Positions 8,683-17,074 of a stretch of DNA of 64,000 nt are shown piece by piece; positions within the stretch are counted from its first letter, which is position 1; the number at the start of each line of letters is the position of its first letter. The notes below the pieces were generated by a model. It saw only the letters and a list, made by a program, of their open reading frames with translations, was not told the origin of the DNA and did no database searches. Made by a program: the position numbers and the translations under genes. The stretch spans positions 1-64,000 of the forward strand of contig NZ_JAIOAP010000003.1 in the NCBI RefSeq assembly GCF_021190915.1, read 5' to 3'. This DNA is from Cohnella silvisoli (GTDB lineage Bacteria > Bacillota > Bacilli > Paenibacillales > Paenibacillaceae).

Positions 8683-9762
8683 TCAAAGAACCGCTAAACC
8701 TTGCGATCCGAAATACGGGTAGTGGGTCGAAGCGGCAACCTGCAATCTGACTAGACTACCATCATCTTTGATATTAAAAACTGAGACTGTGCCCTGATTA
8801 CCGTTAAGGGTGTAAAAATTGTATCCATCTTTGCTCACTCCAGCATCTATTGGCAGGCCGGTAGGTGTGCCTTCTGGTGTACTGGTAATATGCCCGTTAA
8901 CCGTCAGTGCTCCGCTGCCATCTATAAGGTAGGTGGATATTGTGCCGCTAAGGGTATTGGTGGTATATGCAAAACGTTCATTCCTCGTTGTTGTAACCCA
9001 GCAAGCTGTCTTCTGGCCGTTCGGCACTGAGCCACTGATAACATTAAGAATCCCGTTGTCGCTCACTGAATAGGATGACAGCGCGCTAGATTGTACCTCC
9101 GCAACTAAAAGGATTCCTGACGATAAGAAACAAGCGCCCAACGGTCTCATACCATTAGAATCGTTAATGATTGGTCCTGTAACTGTACCATTTTCATTAA
9201 CATGGAATACACTGAGACGGTTTGTAGTAAGCTCGGCTGCGACGATTTTACTACCATCTGGAGTGAATAAAACCTGGGCTGGCTGAGCATTAATTGTACT
9301 TAAAGAACGGTTGGAGCACGGAATATGAGTAAGACGTCCGTTATTATCTATGCGAAAACCAGAGATATTGGATGCAAAATTGTTAGCGGCATTACCTACA
9401 TTTGAAACATAGAGAATATCACCGAATACATCTATGCTATTTGGCTGAGCACCTTCCGATGGCTTCACATCGGTGAGAATGGGTGCTCCGCTGTCGGTTA
9501 TGACGAAACTACTGATACTATTGCTGCCTGCATTAACTGCAAAAAGGAAACGTCCATCGCGTGACAAAGTTAGTGAGCCTTGTGATGTAAGGGGATCGAT
9601 GCCATCATTTGGTGCTGCAGGTGTCACTATCCTTGTACCCGTGCCTGTTCCATATGTTGGGTAGTAACCCATAAAGGTGAGTATTCCCTTCGTGTCCCGG
9701 TAAAAAGCAACGACTTCATTCATTGCTTCCCTATTGGTCATCATGTAAACCATCCTCGGCAT
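8683..9762 (-). CDS. Lactonase-family beta-propeller protein
   Basis: 359 residues made of repeated blades with the pattern LTLSRDGRFLFAVNAGSNSI, ILYVSNVGNAANN and VLFTPDGSKIVAAE. This is the seven-bladed propeller shared by 6-phosphogluconolactonase (Pgl type) and carboxymuconate cyclase. There is no signal peptide. The ATG follows GAAGGAGGAGAG, an excellent ribosome binding site. It stands alone, back-to-back with the oxidoreductase at 9940. Many members of this family have no proven lactonase activity, so the enzymatic role is uncertain. Confidence 0.75.
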   Translation of the reverse strand: MPRMVYMMTNREAMNEVVAFYRDTKGILTFMGYYPTYGTGTGTRIVTPAAPNDGIDPLTSQGSLTLSRDGRFLFAVNAGSNSISSFVITDSGAPILTDVKPSEGAQPNSIDVFGDILYVSNVGNAANNFASNISGFRIDNNGRLTHIPCSNRSLSTINAQPAQVLFTPDGSKIVAAELTTNRLSVFHVNENGTVTGPIINDSNGMRPLGACFLSSGILLVAEVQSSALSSYSVSDNGILNVISGSVPNGQKTACWVTTTRNERFAYTTNTLSGTISTYLIDGSGALTVNGHITSTPEGTPTGLPIDAGVSKDGYNFYTLNGNQGTVSVFNIKDDGSLVRLQVAASTHYPYFGSQGLAVL

Positions 9763-9939
9763 TTTATGACTCTCCTCCTTCGAGCAGTTATTTGCTCAAT
9801 GTTTAATATTATTCAATACTTCCAGACTAATACTTTATTTTCTCAAGACACATGTCGCGTTTGTGGATATACAGCTATAGGGATATTTGGTAACCTGAAG
9901 CTGTCTTATCCGATATTCATGACGCGGGAGGGTAATCGA

Positions 9940-10926
9940 ATGAGCAAGATTCGAATCGGTATGATTGGTACGGGGGGCATTGCGGAGTGGCACGGCCGTC
10001 AATTGCTAGAGTTGCCTGAAGTCGAGATTGTCGCGATAGCTGACACCAGCGAGAAAAGCAGGGAAACGTTTATCGGCAAGTTCAACCTCTCAGACCCACG
10101 ACAGTTCGCGGATTATGAAGAGATGCTTGATCTAGTAGAGCTGGACGCCGTCGTCATCTGCTCCCCTCATACGCTGCATTACAAGCAAGCGACCGATGTG
10201 CTGAACCGGGGTCTTCATGTCCTGATCGAGAAACCGATGACTTGCTCTTCCGCTGAAGCTAGACAATTAATCGAAACGGCGAAGAGGTCGGGGAAAATAT
10301 TGCAGGTATCCTATCAGCGCCATTTTCAGCCAGAGTTTCTATATATTAAGGATGCCATCGCAAGGGGAGAAATCTCAATAACGGCGTCCTTGTACCAAGA
10401 GTGGAGGCAGGGGACGCCGGGAACGTGGCGTCAAAATCCGGCTTTGTCCGGAGGCGGGTTCCTTATGGATTCCGGCAGTCACATTATCGATGTCTTATTA
10501 TGGACGACGGGGCTTACTCCGCTAGAAGTAAAAACGCAGCTGCATCAGCATGGCTCGCCTGTCGAGATCGACACCTTCACTTCCATCCGTTTCGCCGAAG
10601 GAGCGGTTGCCGGCCTGAACCTCGTTGGCTACGCGCCATGCTGGCAAGAAACCTACGTATTCTGCGGGGAGGAAGGCGGGATTTTCTACGATAATGGGAA
10701 GATCACGCTTCGCCGCTATAGGGAGGAGCCGATCATACCAGAGCTTCCGCCGCAAACCACGAACCAGGACAGGAGTTTCATCGATGCGATTCTCGGCCGG
10801 CAAGAAGTAGCGGTAAGCGGAGAATTTGCCTACAAGGTCGTGAAGTTCTCGGAAATGGTGTACGAAGCTGCCGGATACTCCCCTATCGAAAGTAAGGGGG
10901 TTGAAGAAGGAGGGCTTGAAGCATGA
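9940..10926 (+). CDS. Gfo/Idh/MocA family NAD(P)-dependent oxidoreductase
   Basis: 328 residues. The N-terminal Rossmann motif is RIGMIGTGGIAEWH, and the family signature is HVLIEKPMT (the catalytic Lys of EKP). A second motif, GGGFLMDSGSHIIDVLLW, includes the usual substrate-side residues. The start is the ATG at 9940 after CGGGAGGG; the longer reading frame from 9766 adds residues unlike the family. It overlaps the next gene, a sugar-phosphate-isomerase-like protein, by ATGA. This pairing is typical of inositol-, sugar- or sugar-acid interconversion modules. The substrate is unknown. Confidence 0.88.
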   Translation: MSKIRIGMIGTGGIAEWHGRQLLELPEVEIVAIADTSEKSRETFIGKFNLSDPRQFADYEEMLDLVELDAVVICSPHTLHYKQATDVLNRGLHVLIEKPMTCSSAEARQLIETAKRSGKILQVSYQRHFQPEFLYIKDAIARGEISITASLYQEWRQGTPGTWRQNPALSGGGFLMDSGSHIIDVLLWTTGLTPLEVKTQLHQHGSPVEIDTFTSIRFAEGAVAGLNLVGYAPCWQETYVFCGEEGGIFYDNGKITLRRYREEPIIPELPPQTTNQDRSFIDAILGRQEVAVSGEFAYKVVKFSEMVYEAAGYSPIESKGVEEGGLEA

Positions 10927-11792
10927 ATTTACGCATAGGCATGCGAATTCCGCCTAAGATCGGGGAAGAGGGGATCCAGAAGGTTGCCAAGTGGGCGGCT
11001 AGTGCTGGCTTGGATGTTCTCGATGTGCCCGATTTGACGTCCGAAGTGAAGCAAGCGTTGGATCAAGCGGGTATTGGAATCGGTTCGGTGGATGCCCATC
11101 ACGTTGGGCAACTGCTCAGCCGAGATGAGATGCGCCGCGCGGATGCGGTGGAAGCGATTAAGAAGCAAATGGATGGTATGGCGGCGCTCGGCGGACGGGT
11201 TCTGTTTATGTGTCTCGTACCCGAGGACCATACGCTTCCGCGCGCCGAAGGCTTCGCTATTTGGAAGGAGACGTTCCCGGATATCGTCAAGCATGCCGAG
11301 AGGGCCGGAATCTATATGGCAATCGAAGGCTGGCCGGGACCGGCGCCGCATTATCCGACGCTCGGATGCACGCCGGAGATGTGGCGGGCGATGTTCAAAG
11401 CGATTCCCTCGAAACATTTCGGTATGAACTACGACCCTTCCCATCTGGTGCGGCTTGGCATAGATCACATTCGAGTTTTATCCGAATTCGGCGACAGAAT
11501 TAACCATTGTCATGGTAAAGATACGGAAATCTTATCGGACGAATTGTACGAATACGGTAATCTTCCGGCAACGTTCGGGGCGAAGTACGGGTTCTCGGAA
11601 GGTTCTTGGCGGTACACGATTCCCGGACAGGGAGAGGTAGAGTGGATTGAAGTCGCCATACGGTTGGATCGGCTCGGTTATCGCGGCGCGATCAGCATCG
11701 AGCTGGAAGACCATCATTATTGGGGCTCTCTGGATGCGGAGCGGCAGGGCATCCAGAATGCCGCGGCTCATTTGAAGATATATTTTAAGTGA
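10923..11792 (+). CDS. Sugar phosphate isomerase/epimerase family (xylose isomerase-like TIM barrel)
   Basis: 289 residues. The AP-endonuclease-2/xylose-isomerase-like barrel shows typical metal-ligand contexts: MAIEGWPG (Glu), MNYDPSHLVRLG (Asp/His), INHCHGKDTE (His), GQGEVEW and ISIELEDHHYW (Glu). Members epimerise or isomerise keto-sugars, dehydrate inosose, or cleave related substrates. Coupled by a 4-nt overlap to the Gfo/Idh oxidoreductase. The stop codon region begins a stem that can pair with the ribosome binding site of the next gene. Confidence 0.85.
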   Translation: MNLRIGMRIPPKIGEEGIQKVAKWAASAGLDVLDVPDLTSEVKQALDQAGIGIGSVDAHHVGQLLSRDEMRRADAVEAIKKQMDGMAALGGRVLFMCLVPEDHTLPRAEGFAIWKETFPDIVKHAERAGIYMAIEGWPGPAPHYPTLGCTPEMWRAMFKAIPSKHFGMNYDPSHLVRLGIDHIRVLSEFGDRINHCHGKDTEILSDELYEYGNLPATFGAKYGFSEGSWRYTIPGQGEVEWIEVAIRLDRLGYRGAISIELEDHHYWGSLDAERQGIQNAAAHLKIYFK

Positions 11793-11875
11793 TCCTCCGT
11801 TGCCGAAGCTTAAACAAACATGCTATGCTTCATTAAAAGACTTTAAATAGACAATGTCTGTAAGCGACGGAGGAT
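11792..11875 (+). promoter_or_regulatory. Stem able to mask the ribosome binding site of the 11880 regulator
   Basis: ATCCTCCGTTGC (11792-11803) is complementary to GCGACGGAGGAT (11864-11875): 12 paired positions with one G-U, enclosing a 60-nt loop. The right arm contains the GGAGG Shine-Dalgarno of the gene at 11880. Transcripts reading through from the upstream operon would fold this way and block translation, whereas a transcript starting inside the loop would not. The loop also holds AGACAATGTCT (11850-11860), a short palindrome. Confidence 0.6.
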
Positions 11876-11879
11876 TTCC

Positions 11880-13235
11880 ATGCAGAGCATAACCGACCCA
11901 ACCACGGAGAAAGGCATTTCCATCGGCATTATCGGCCCAGACGCTTTAGTGAAGCGAATTTTGAGGGTGCTGAATTCTTTCCCTTCTTTCCGGCCGATTC
12001 CGAAGATATACGGGAAAGAAGATGAGGCACCCGGGCTGGCCGAGGAAATTTCGGGCGACGTAGAAGCGGTTCTCGTATCCGGTCCCATGCCGTACCGCAG
12101 AATCCGGGAAGAAACGAGCCTGAAAGTGGCGTTGCATCATGTGCCTTTAACGGATACGAGCTTCTACAGGGCGTTGTCCCGGATCAAAAATTCGCTCGGA
12201 CCGGAGAAGACGTTGCGTGTTTCTATTGACACGCTTGGGATGCAAATGGTGGCCAAATCATTAAAAGAAATCAATGAAACCCGCATCACGGCGACTCATT
12301 TTGACGGTTCGTCTTATTCGTCCCGTGAAACCTTAATTGCTTTTCACAAAATTCTTTACGAGTCGGGTGCATGCGATGCGGCGATGACGGCAGAAGGATC
12401 GGTAGCTCAAGCGCTGTCTGAATTAGGCATTCCGAACGAATGGATTATCCCGACCGATCAGAATATTACCGTTGCCCTAGAGAGAGCCTTATTGTCGACG
12501 GAAACCCGGCAGAGCAAAGAAGCGCAAATTGTTGTCGGCCTTCTGAATGTCGATCATTTCGAGAAGCGGATTCATACCCACTCCTCGGAGCATGAGGTTC
12601 AGAAGTTCAAGCTGGAAATACACCGGATGCTGCTGGATTACGTAGAGTCGCTGGACGGTTATTTGACTCATCTCGGCGGGGATGAGTATTTGTTTTTTAC
12701 GACACGCGGAATATTCGAAAGAGAAACCGGGGGCTACAAAACGATCCCGCTGGGCAGGCACGCCTACCAAAAATTCGGCCTATCCCTCAGCATCGGAATC
12801 GGATTCGGCCGTTCTGCCAATGAAGCCGGTACGCACGCAAGGGCTGCTCTTCGCAAATCGAAGGAAGCGGGCGGAGATACTTGTTTTATCGTCAGGGAGG
12901 ACAAGACATTAATCGGACCGCTTGCGATGGCGGATCCGCTGGAGTTTGCCTTGTCTATAACGGATGCTGGATTAATTAAGAAGGCAGAGGATGCGGGAAT
13001 GACCTCTGTTTATTTGAGCAAGATGCTGGCTCAAGTGGCTCGAACCGGCAGAACGGACTATATGGTGCACGAGCTTGCCGCCATATTGGATATTACCGTA
13101 AGGAGCACGCATCGATTATTGCTGCAGTGGATGGATCACGATTTGGTCCGAATCGCGGGAGTGGAGAAGGTTCCCAAAGGCAGACCGCGCCAAATTTTCC
13201 GCCTCTCTTTTCTGGAGGACAAAGTTGGAGGATAA
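11880..13235 (+). CDS. Transcriptional regulator with GGDEF-like domain and C-terminal HTH
   Basis: 451 residues with three apparent parts. Residues about 1-200 resemble a ligand-binding or PrpR-N-like alpha/beta fold (ISIGIIGPDALVKRIL; VEAVLVSGPMPYRRI). Residues about 210-345 are a GGDEF/cyclase-like fold: VGLLNVDHFEKRI, LTHLGGDEYLFFTTRG, LSIGIGFGRSANEAGTHA. Residues about 370-445 form a winged helix (VHELAAILDITVRSTHRLLLQWM ... KGRPRQIFRLS). The GGDEY motif is close to an active diguanylate cyclase site, but such domains can also be sensors. It sits directly before the serine-dehydratase operon at 13362 and probably controls it. The precise family name is not known to me. Confidence 0.65.
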   Translation: MQSITDPTTEKGISIGIIGPDALVKRILRVLNSFPSFRPIPKIYGKEDEAPGLAEEISGDVEAVLVSGPMPYRRIREETSLKVALHHVPLTDTSFYRALSRIKNSLGPEKTLRVSIDTLGMQMVAKSLKEINETRITATHFDGSSYSSRETLIAFHKILYESGACDAAMTAEGSVAQALSELGIPNEWIIPTDQNITVALERALLSTETRQSKEAQIVVGLLNVDHFEKRIHTHSSEHEVQKFKLEIHRMLLDYVESLDGYLTHLGGDEYLFFTTRGIFERETGGYKTIPLGRHAYQKFGLSLSIGIGFGRSANEAGTHARAALRKSKEAGGDTCFIVREDKTLIGPLAMADPLEFALSITDAGLIKKAEDAGMTSVYLSKMLAQVARTGRTDYMVHELAAILDITVRSTHRLLLQWMDHDLVRIAGVEKVPKGRPRQIFRLSFLEDKVGG

Positions 13236-13277
13236 ACGGGGAGGAAACTCGATCCGCGGGGCTTCCTTCGTCTATTT

Positions 13278-13341
13278 ATAGACAACTTAAAGATTTGTCT
13301 TTTATGTTTGAGGCTACTATGATGAAGATATCCTCAAACAT
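13278..13341 (+). promoter_or_regulatory. AGACA/TGTCT element and leader hairpin before the 13362 operon
   Basis: TAGACAACTTAAAGATTTGTCT (about 13279-13300) has AGACA and TGTCT arms. Similar arms, AGACA-A-TGTCT, occur at 11850-11860 before the regulator gene, and both sites share a neighbouring TAAAAGAC element, in opposite orientation. This suggests a common operator for that regulator. Just downstream, ATGTTTGAGG (13304-13313) and CCTCAAACAT (13332-13341) form a perfect 10-bp stem without a U-tract, which would lie in the mRNA leader. Confidence 0.5.
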
Positions 13342-13361
13342 CGAAGGGAGATCTGAAACAA

Positions 13362-14378
13362 GTGAGAACGGTAGAACAACTGGAGGCCAAGCTGGCCGAG
13401 CCATCGGAAGCACTCATTAAAGATATTAAGGAAATTGACGGGGATATTCTCCTGCTAGGCGTCGGAGGTAAGATGGGGCCGAGTTTGGCCAGGCTGCTGA
13501 TGAATGCGATTAAGCAAGCGGGCGTCGACAAAAAAGTAATCGGGGTGTCCCGGTTTTCGGAACGAGGGCTGCAAGAGCAGCTGGAGGCGGAAGGCGTCGA
13601 GACGATCGCTTGCGATTTGTTAAACGACGAGAAGCTGCAAAGCTTGCCTGACGTTAAGAATGTGATCTATATGGCCGGCAACAAATTCGGTACGACCGGC
13701 AATGAATCTTTTACATGGGCGATGAACGCTTACCTTCCCGGTAGAGTGGCCGAGAAGTACCGGAATTCCCGAATCGTCGTTTTCTCCTCAGGCAACGTAT
13801 ATCCCTTTACGCCGGTAGGTTACGGAGGAGCGAGCGAATCGGTGTCGCCGTCGCCAATCGGTGAATACGGCCAATCGTGTTTGGGCAGGGAACGCGTTTT
13901 CGAACATTTTTCCAAGACGTATCAAATTCCAATGGTCATTTATAGACTCAACTATGCGATCGATTTGCGTTACGGGGTTCTGCTGGAAATCGCCAAATCG
14001 GTCAAAGCCGGCAAACCGATCAATGTGACGATGGGCCATGCGAACATTATCTGGCAGGGGGATGCCAACGAAATTGCTATCCGCTCCTTGCTCGCTTGCG
14101 AAGCACCCGCCAGTTTCCTGAACGTCACTGGACCGGAGACGATGTCGATTCGTTGGGCGGCGGAACAATTCGGCAAACGGTTTGGGACCGAGCCTGCGTT
14201 TGAAGGGGTTGAAGCCGATAACGCGCTGCTGAACAACGCATCAAAATGCCATCAAAGATTTGGTTATCCCCGCGTGTCGCTTCTGCAAATGATCGACTGG
14301 GTGGCCGAATGGGTGGAGGCCGATGGAGCGACATTGAACAAACCTACTCATTTCCAAGAGAGAAAGGGGAAATTTTAA
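13362..14378 (+). CDS. NAD-dependent epimerase/dehydratase family protein (extended SDR)
   Basis: 338 residues. The N-terminal Rossmann fold carries ILLLGVGGKMGPSLARLL in place of the classic GxxGxxG. A catalytic-type Ser region (VVFSSGNVYPF) and a Tyr in GEYGQSCLGRER stand where extended SDRs have YxxxK, but the Lys position reads Cys/Leu/Gly/Arg, so the YxxxK motif is not intact and activity may be altered. It starts with GTG after GGGAG. It is the first gene of a five-gene operon with a DHDPS-family lyase, serine dehydratase and an amidohydrolase. The substrate is unknown. Confidence 0.8.
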   Translation: MRTVEQLEAKLAEPSEALIKDIKEIDGDILLLGVGGKMGPSLARLLMNAIKQAGVDKKVIGVSRFSERGLQEQLEAEGVETIACDLLNDEKLQSLPDVKNVIYMAGNKFGTTGNESFTWAMNAYLPGRVAEKYRNSRIVVFSSGNVYPFTPVGYGGASESVSPSPIGEYGQSCLGRERVFEHFSKTYQIPMVIYRLNYAIDLRYGVLLEIAKSVKAGKPINVTMGHANIIWQGDANEIAIRSLLACEAPASFLNVTGPETMSIRWAAEQFGKRFGTEPAFEGVEADNALLNNASKCHQRFGYPRVSLLQMIDWVAEWVEADGATLNKPTHFQERKGKF

Positions 14379-14381
14379 GCC

Positions 14382-15449
14382 GTGAGCCGTATAAAAGAAT
14401 TAACTTCAGAGCAGAAGCACGCACTTCACGACGGGCTTGTCATTCCCGCTCATCCGCTCGCGCTGGACGAGAATCGCCGGTTGGACGAAACGCATCAAAG
14501 GGCATTGACTCGATATTATATGGATGCAGGAGCGGGCGGGGTCGCCGTAGGCGTTCATTCGACGCAGTTTGAAATCCGCGACCCGAAGTTCGGCTTATAT
14601 GAAAAGGTGCTTCGATTGGCTGCCGAAGAAGTTGAACGGGCAAAGCTTCAGCGCCCGTTTATCCGGGTGGCCGGTATTTGCGGTCCTACGGGACAAGCGC
14701 TTAACGAAGCTGAAATTTCGGCGGGACTCGGGTACGATGCCGGTTTGCTCAGCATGGGCGGACTGCAAGGGTGGTCGGAATCGGAAATATTGAAGCGGAC
14801 GGAAAAAGTGGCTGAGGTCATTCCCGTCGTCGGCTTCTATTTGCAGCCTTCGGTAGGCGGCAAAGTGTTCAGCTTCGATTTCTGGCGGGCATTCGCCGAT
14901 ATTCCGGGCGTCGTTGCGATCAAGATGGCGCCGTTTAACCGCTATCAGACAATCGACGTGGTCCGTGCCGTCTGTTATTCTGATCGTAGAGATGAAATTG
15001 CTCTGTATACGGGCAATGACGATAATATCGTAAACGATTTGCTGACGGTTTACCGTTTTCGGGTTCAAGATCGGATCGTTGAGAAAAGAATGGTCGGCGG
15101 GCTGCTCGGACATTGGGCCGTGTGGACGAACAAAGCGGTGGAATTGCTGGAGGAAATCAAACGGGTCCGGACACAAGAGAACGTTTCACCGGAATGGCTG
15201 ACCCGCAACATCGAAGTAACCGACTCGAATGCGGCGTTTTTCGATCCGGCTCATGGTTTCGCAGGCTGTATCCCGGGTATTCACGAGGTGCTGCGCCGGC
15301 AAGGTTTACTGAAAGGAACTTGGTGTCTTAACCCGCACGAAGAGCTCTCCGAAGGTCAAAAGGAAGAGATCGACCGGGTATATCGGGATTATCCGCATTT
15401 GAACGATGACGAGTTCGTCAAAAAACATCTCTCAAACTGGCTTTCATAG
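14382..15449 (+). CDS. Dihydrodipicolinate synthase (DapA/NanA) family lyase
   Basis: 355 residues, longer than DapA (about 290). The TIM-barrel motifs include GAGGVAVGVHSTQFEI and the Schiff-base lysine strand VVAIKMAPFNRY, preceded by GFYLQPSVGG, where the usual catalytic Tyr region lies. The family condenses or cleaves pyruvate-type aldol adducts. With the downstream L-serine dehydratase making pyruvate, and the M20 hydrolase, a catabolic aldolase or dehydratase step is more likely than lysine synthesis. It starts with GTG 3 nt after the preceding stop. Confidence 0.8.
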   Translation: MSRIKELTSEQKHALHDGLVIPAHPLALDENRRLDETHQRALTRYYMDAGAGGVAVGVHSTQFEIRDPKFGLYEKVLRLAAEEVERAKLQRPFIRVAGICGPTGQALNEAEISAGLGYDAGLLSMGGLQGWSESEILKRTEKVAEVIPVVGFYLQPSVGGKVFSFDFWRAFADIPGVVAIKMAPFNRYQTIDVVRAVCYSDRRDEIALYTGNDDNIVNDLLTVYRFRVQDRIVEKRMVGGLLGHWAVWTNKAVELLEEIKRVRTQENVSPEWLTRNIEVTDSNAAFFDPAHGFAGCIPGIHEVLRRQGLLKGTWCLNPHEELSEGQKEEIDRVYRDYPHLNDDEFVKKHLSNWLS

Positions 15450-15464
15450 AAGGTAGTGAATGCG

Positions 15465-16145
15465 ATGCGATTTAAGGATGTGTTTTCCATTATCGGACCG
15501 GGCATGATCGGACCGTCTAGTTCGCATACGGCGGGCGCCGTCCGACTAGGAAGAGTTGCGCGCGAGCTGTTCGGCGGACAGCCTAGGCAGGCTAATATTA
15601 TGTTCTATGGTTCTTTGGCGGCAACGTACGGCGGACACGGAACGGATTTAGCCGTGACTGCCGGGCTGCTTCGGTTCGATACGGATGACGAACGGATTCC
15701 GGAATCGCTGCATTTTGCCGCTGAGATGGGGGTTGATGTCGTTTTTCAAACGAGCAGAAAACCTGCCGTTCATCCGAACACGTTAACGATTACTCTCCGT
15801 TCGGGACGCCGACGCTGTCAGATGACGGGCTGCTCGATCGGCGGAGGCAACATCGAAGTGGTGGAAGTGAATGGGTTCGATCTCAAATTTACCGCCAATT
15901 ATCCGACACTCATCGCGTATCACGACGACCGTCCCGGCGTACTCGCGGACATTACGCGGTTGCTGAGCGAGGCCGGCGTCAATATCGGACATATGGATGT
16001 TGACCGAAAAGGCAGGCTAGGGGAAGCGGCGACCGCCATTGAGACGGATGGAGAAATTACGAAGGACCTGCTGGAGAAAATCAAACGGCTGCCCAATATG
16101 AAAGGCGTTAGTTACGTCGATTTGAACGGTGGTGTTCCGGTATGA
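15465..16145 (+). CDS. sdaAB: L-serine dehydratase, iron-sulfur type, beta subunit
   Basis: About 226 residues. The N-terminal SIIGPGMIGPSSSHTAGAVR motif is the hallmark of the beta subunit, and residues about 150-220 form an ACT domain (ANYPTLIAYHDDRPGVLADI, GVNIGHMDVDRKGR), which senses amino acids. With the alpha subunit it deaminates L-serine to pyruvate. The ATG at 15465 is preferred over GTG at 15456 because AAGGT lies about 10 nt before it. It overlaps sdaAA by 4 nt (ATGA). Confidence 0.93.
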   Translation: MRFKDVFSIIGPGMIGPSSSHTAGAVRLGRVARELFGGQPRQANIMFYGSLAATYGGHGTDLAVTAGLLRFDTDDERIPESLHFAAEMGVDVVFQTSRKPAVHPNTLTITLRSGRRRCQMTGCSIGGGNIEVVEVNGFDLKFTANYPTLIAYHDDRPGVLADITRLLSEAGVNIGHMDVDRKGRLGEAATAIETDGEITKDLLEKIKRLPNMKGVSYVDLNGGVPV

Positions 16146-17074
16146 GATTCAGGACATTAAAAGAATTGGCGCAAGTGTGCGTGAATGAAGGAAAGCCGAT
16201 TTACCGGATCATGTTGGAGGACCAGGCGAAGGAATCCGGACGGACACCAGAGCAGGAATGGGACAAAATGAAAAGTTATTACGGCATCATGAAGGAAGCC
16301 GTAATGAAAGGGATATCCTCGGACAAAACTTCCCGCAGCGGTTTGACTGGCGGAGACGCGAAACGGGTGTTTGAATATACCCGCAAAGAGGACTCGTCGT
16401 TGGAGCCGTTCACGGGAATGGCGATGGCATACGCTTTGGCGGTATCGGAAGTGAATGCCTCCATGGGACGCATCGTCGCTACTCCGACCGCCGGATCTTG
16501 CGGCGTCATCCCGGGCGTATTCGTCAGCAGCCAGGAGCGGTTTGGCTGGACCGATGACCATATGGTGGAAGGGTTGTTCTGTGCCGGAGCTATCGGTTAC
16601 GTCATCGCGAACAATTCTTTCATATCCGGAGCGGAAGGCGGCTGCCAGGCTGAAATCGGCTCCGCGATCGGTATGGCCGCGGGCGCTCTTGTCGAGCTGA
16701 AGGGCGGGACTCCGGCGCAAGCGGTTCACGCTGTCGGGCTGGCGCTTAAAAACACGCTTGGATTGATATGCGACCCTGTAGGGGGTTTGGTGGAAATTCC
16801 GTGTATTGTCCGCAACGGGTTTGGAGCCGTGAACGCGCTGGCGGCAGCCGACATGGCACTCGCGGGCGTGCAAAGCGCCATTCCTTCGGATGAGGTCATT
16901 CAAGTTATGCTTGAAGTCGGAAGCGCGATGCCGGACATTCACCGAGAGACGGCAAGAGGCGGGTTAGCTCAGACGCCGACAGGCAAACAAATTATTAAAC
17001 AATTGGCCCAAGATAAAAAGAAGTCTCGTTCTGAACGGAAGGAGAAGGAGAATGACGACGAAAGCCATAAGTGA
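16142..17074 (+). CDS. sdaAA: L-serine dehydratase, iron-sulfur type, alpha subunit
   Basis: 310 residues, normal for the catalytic alpha subunit. Cysteines expected to hold the 4Fe-4S cluster lie in TAGSCGVIPG, SGAEGGCQAEIGSA and LGLICDPVGGLVEIPC. The C-terminus is unusually charged (DKKKSRSERKEKENDDESHK). It overlaps the beta gene upstream (4 nt) and the amidohydrolase gene downstream (23 nt), so the three are translated as a unit. It makes pyruvate and ammonia from L-serine in the cytosol. Placed between a DHDPS-family lyase and an amidohydrolase it probably serves a specific catabolic pathway rather than general serine use. Confidence 0.94.
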   Translation: MRFRTLKELAQVCVNEGKPIYRIMLEDQAKESGRTPEQEWDKMKSYYGIMKEAVMKGISSDKTSRSGLTGGDAKRVFEYTRKEDSSLEPFTGMAMAYALAVSEVNASMGRIVATPTAGSCGVIPGVFVSSQERFGWTDDHMVEGLFCAGAIGYVIANNSFISGAEGGCQAEIGSAIGMAAGALVELKGGTPAQAVHAVGLALKNTLGLICDPVGGLVEIPCIVRNGFGAVNALAAADMALAGVQSAIPSDEVIQVMLEVGSAMPDIHRETARGGLAQTPTGKQIIKQLAQDKKKSRSERKEKENDDESHK

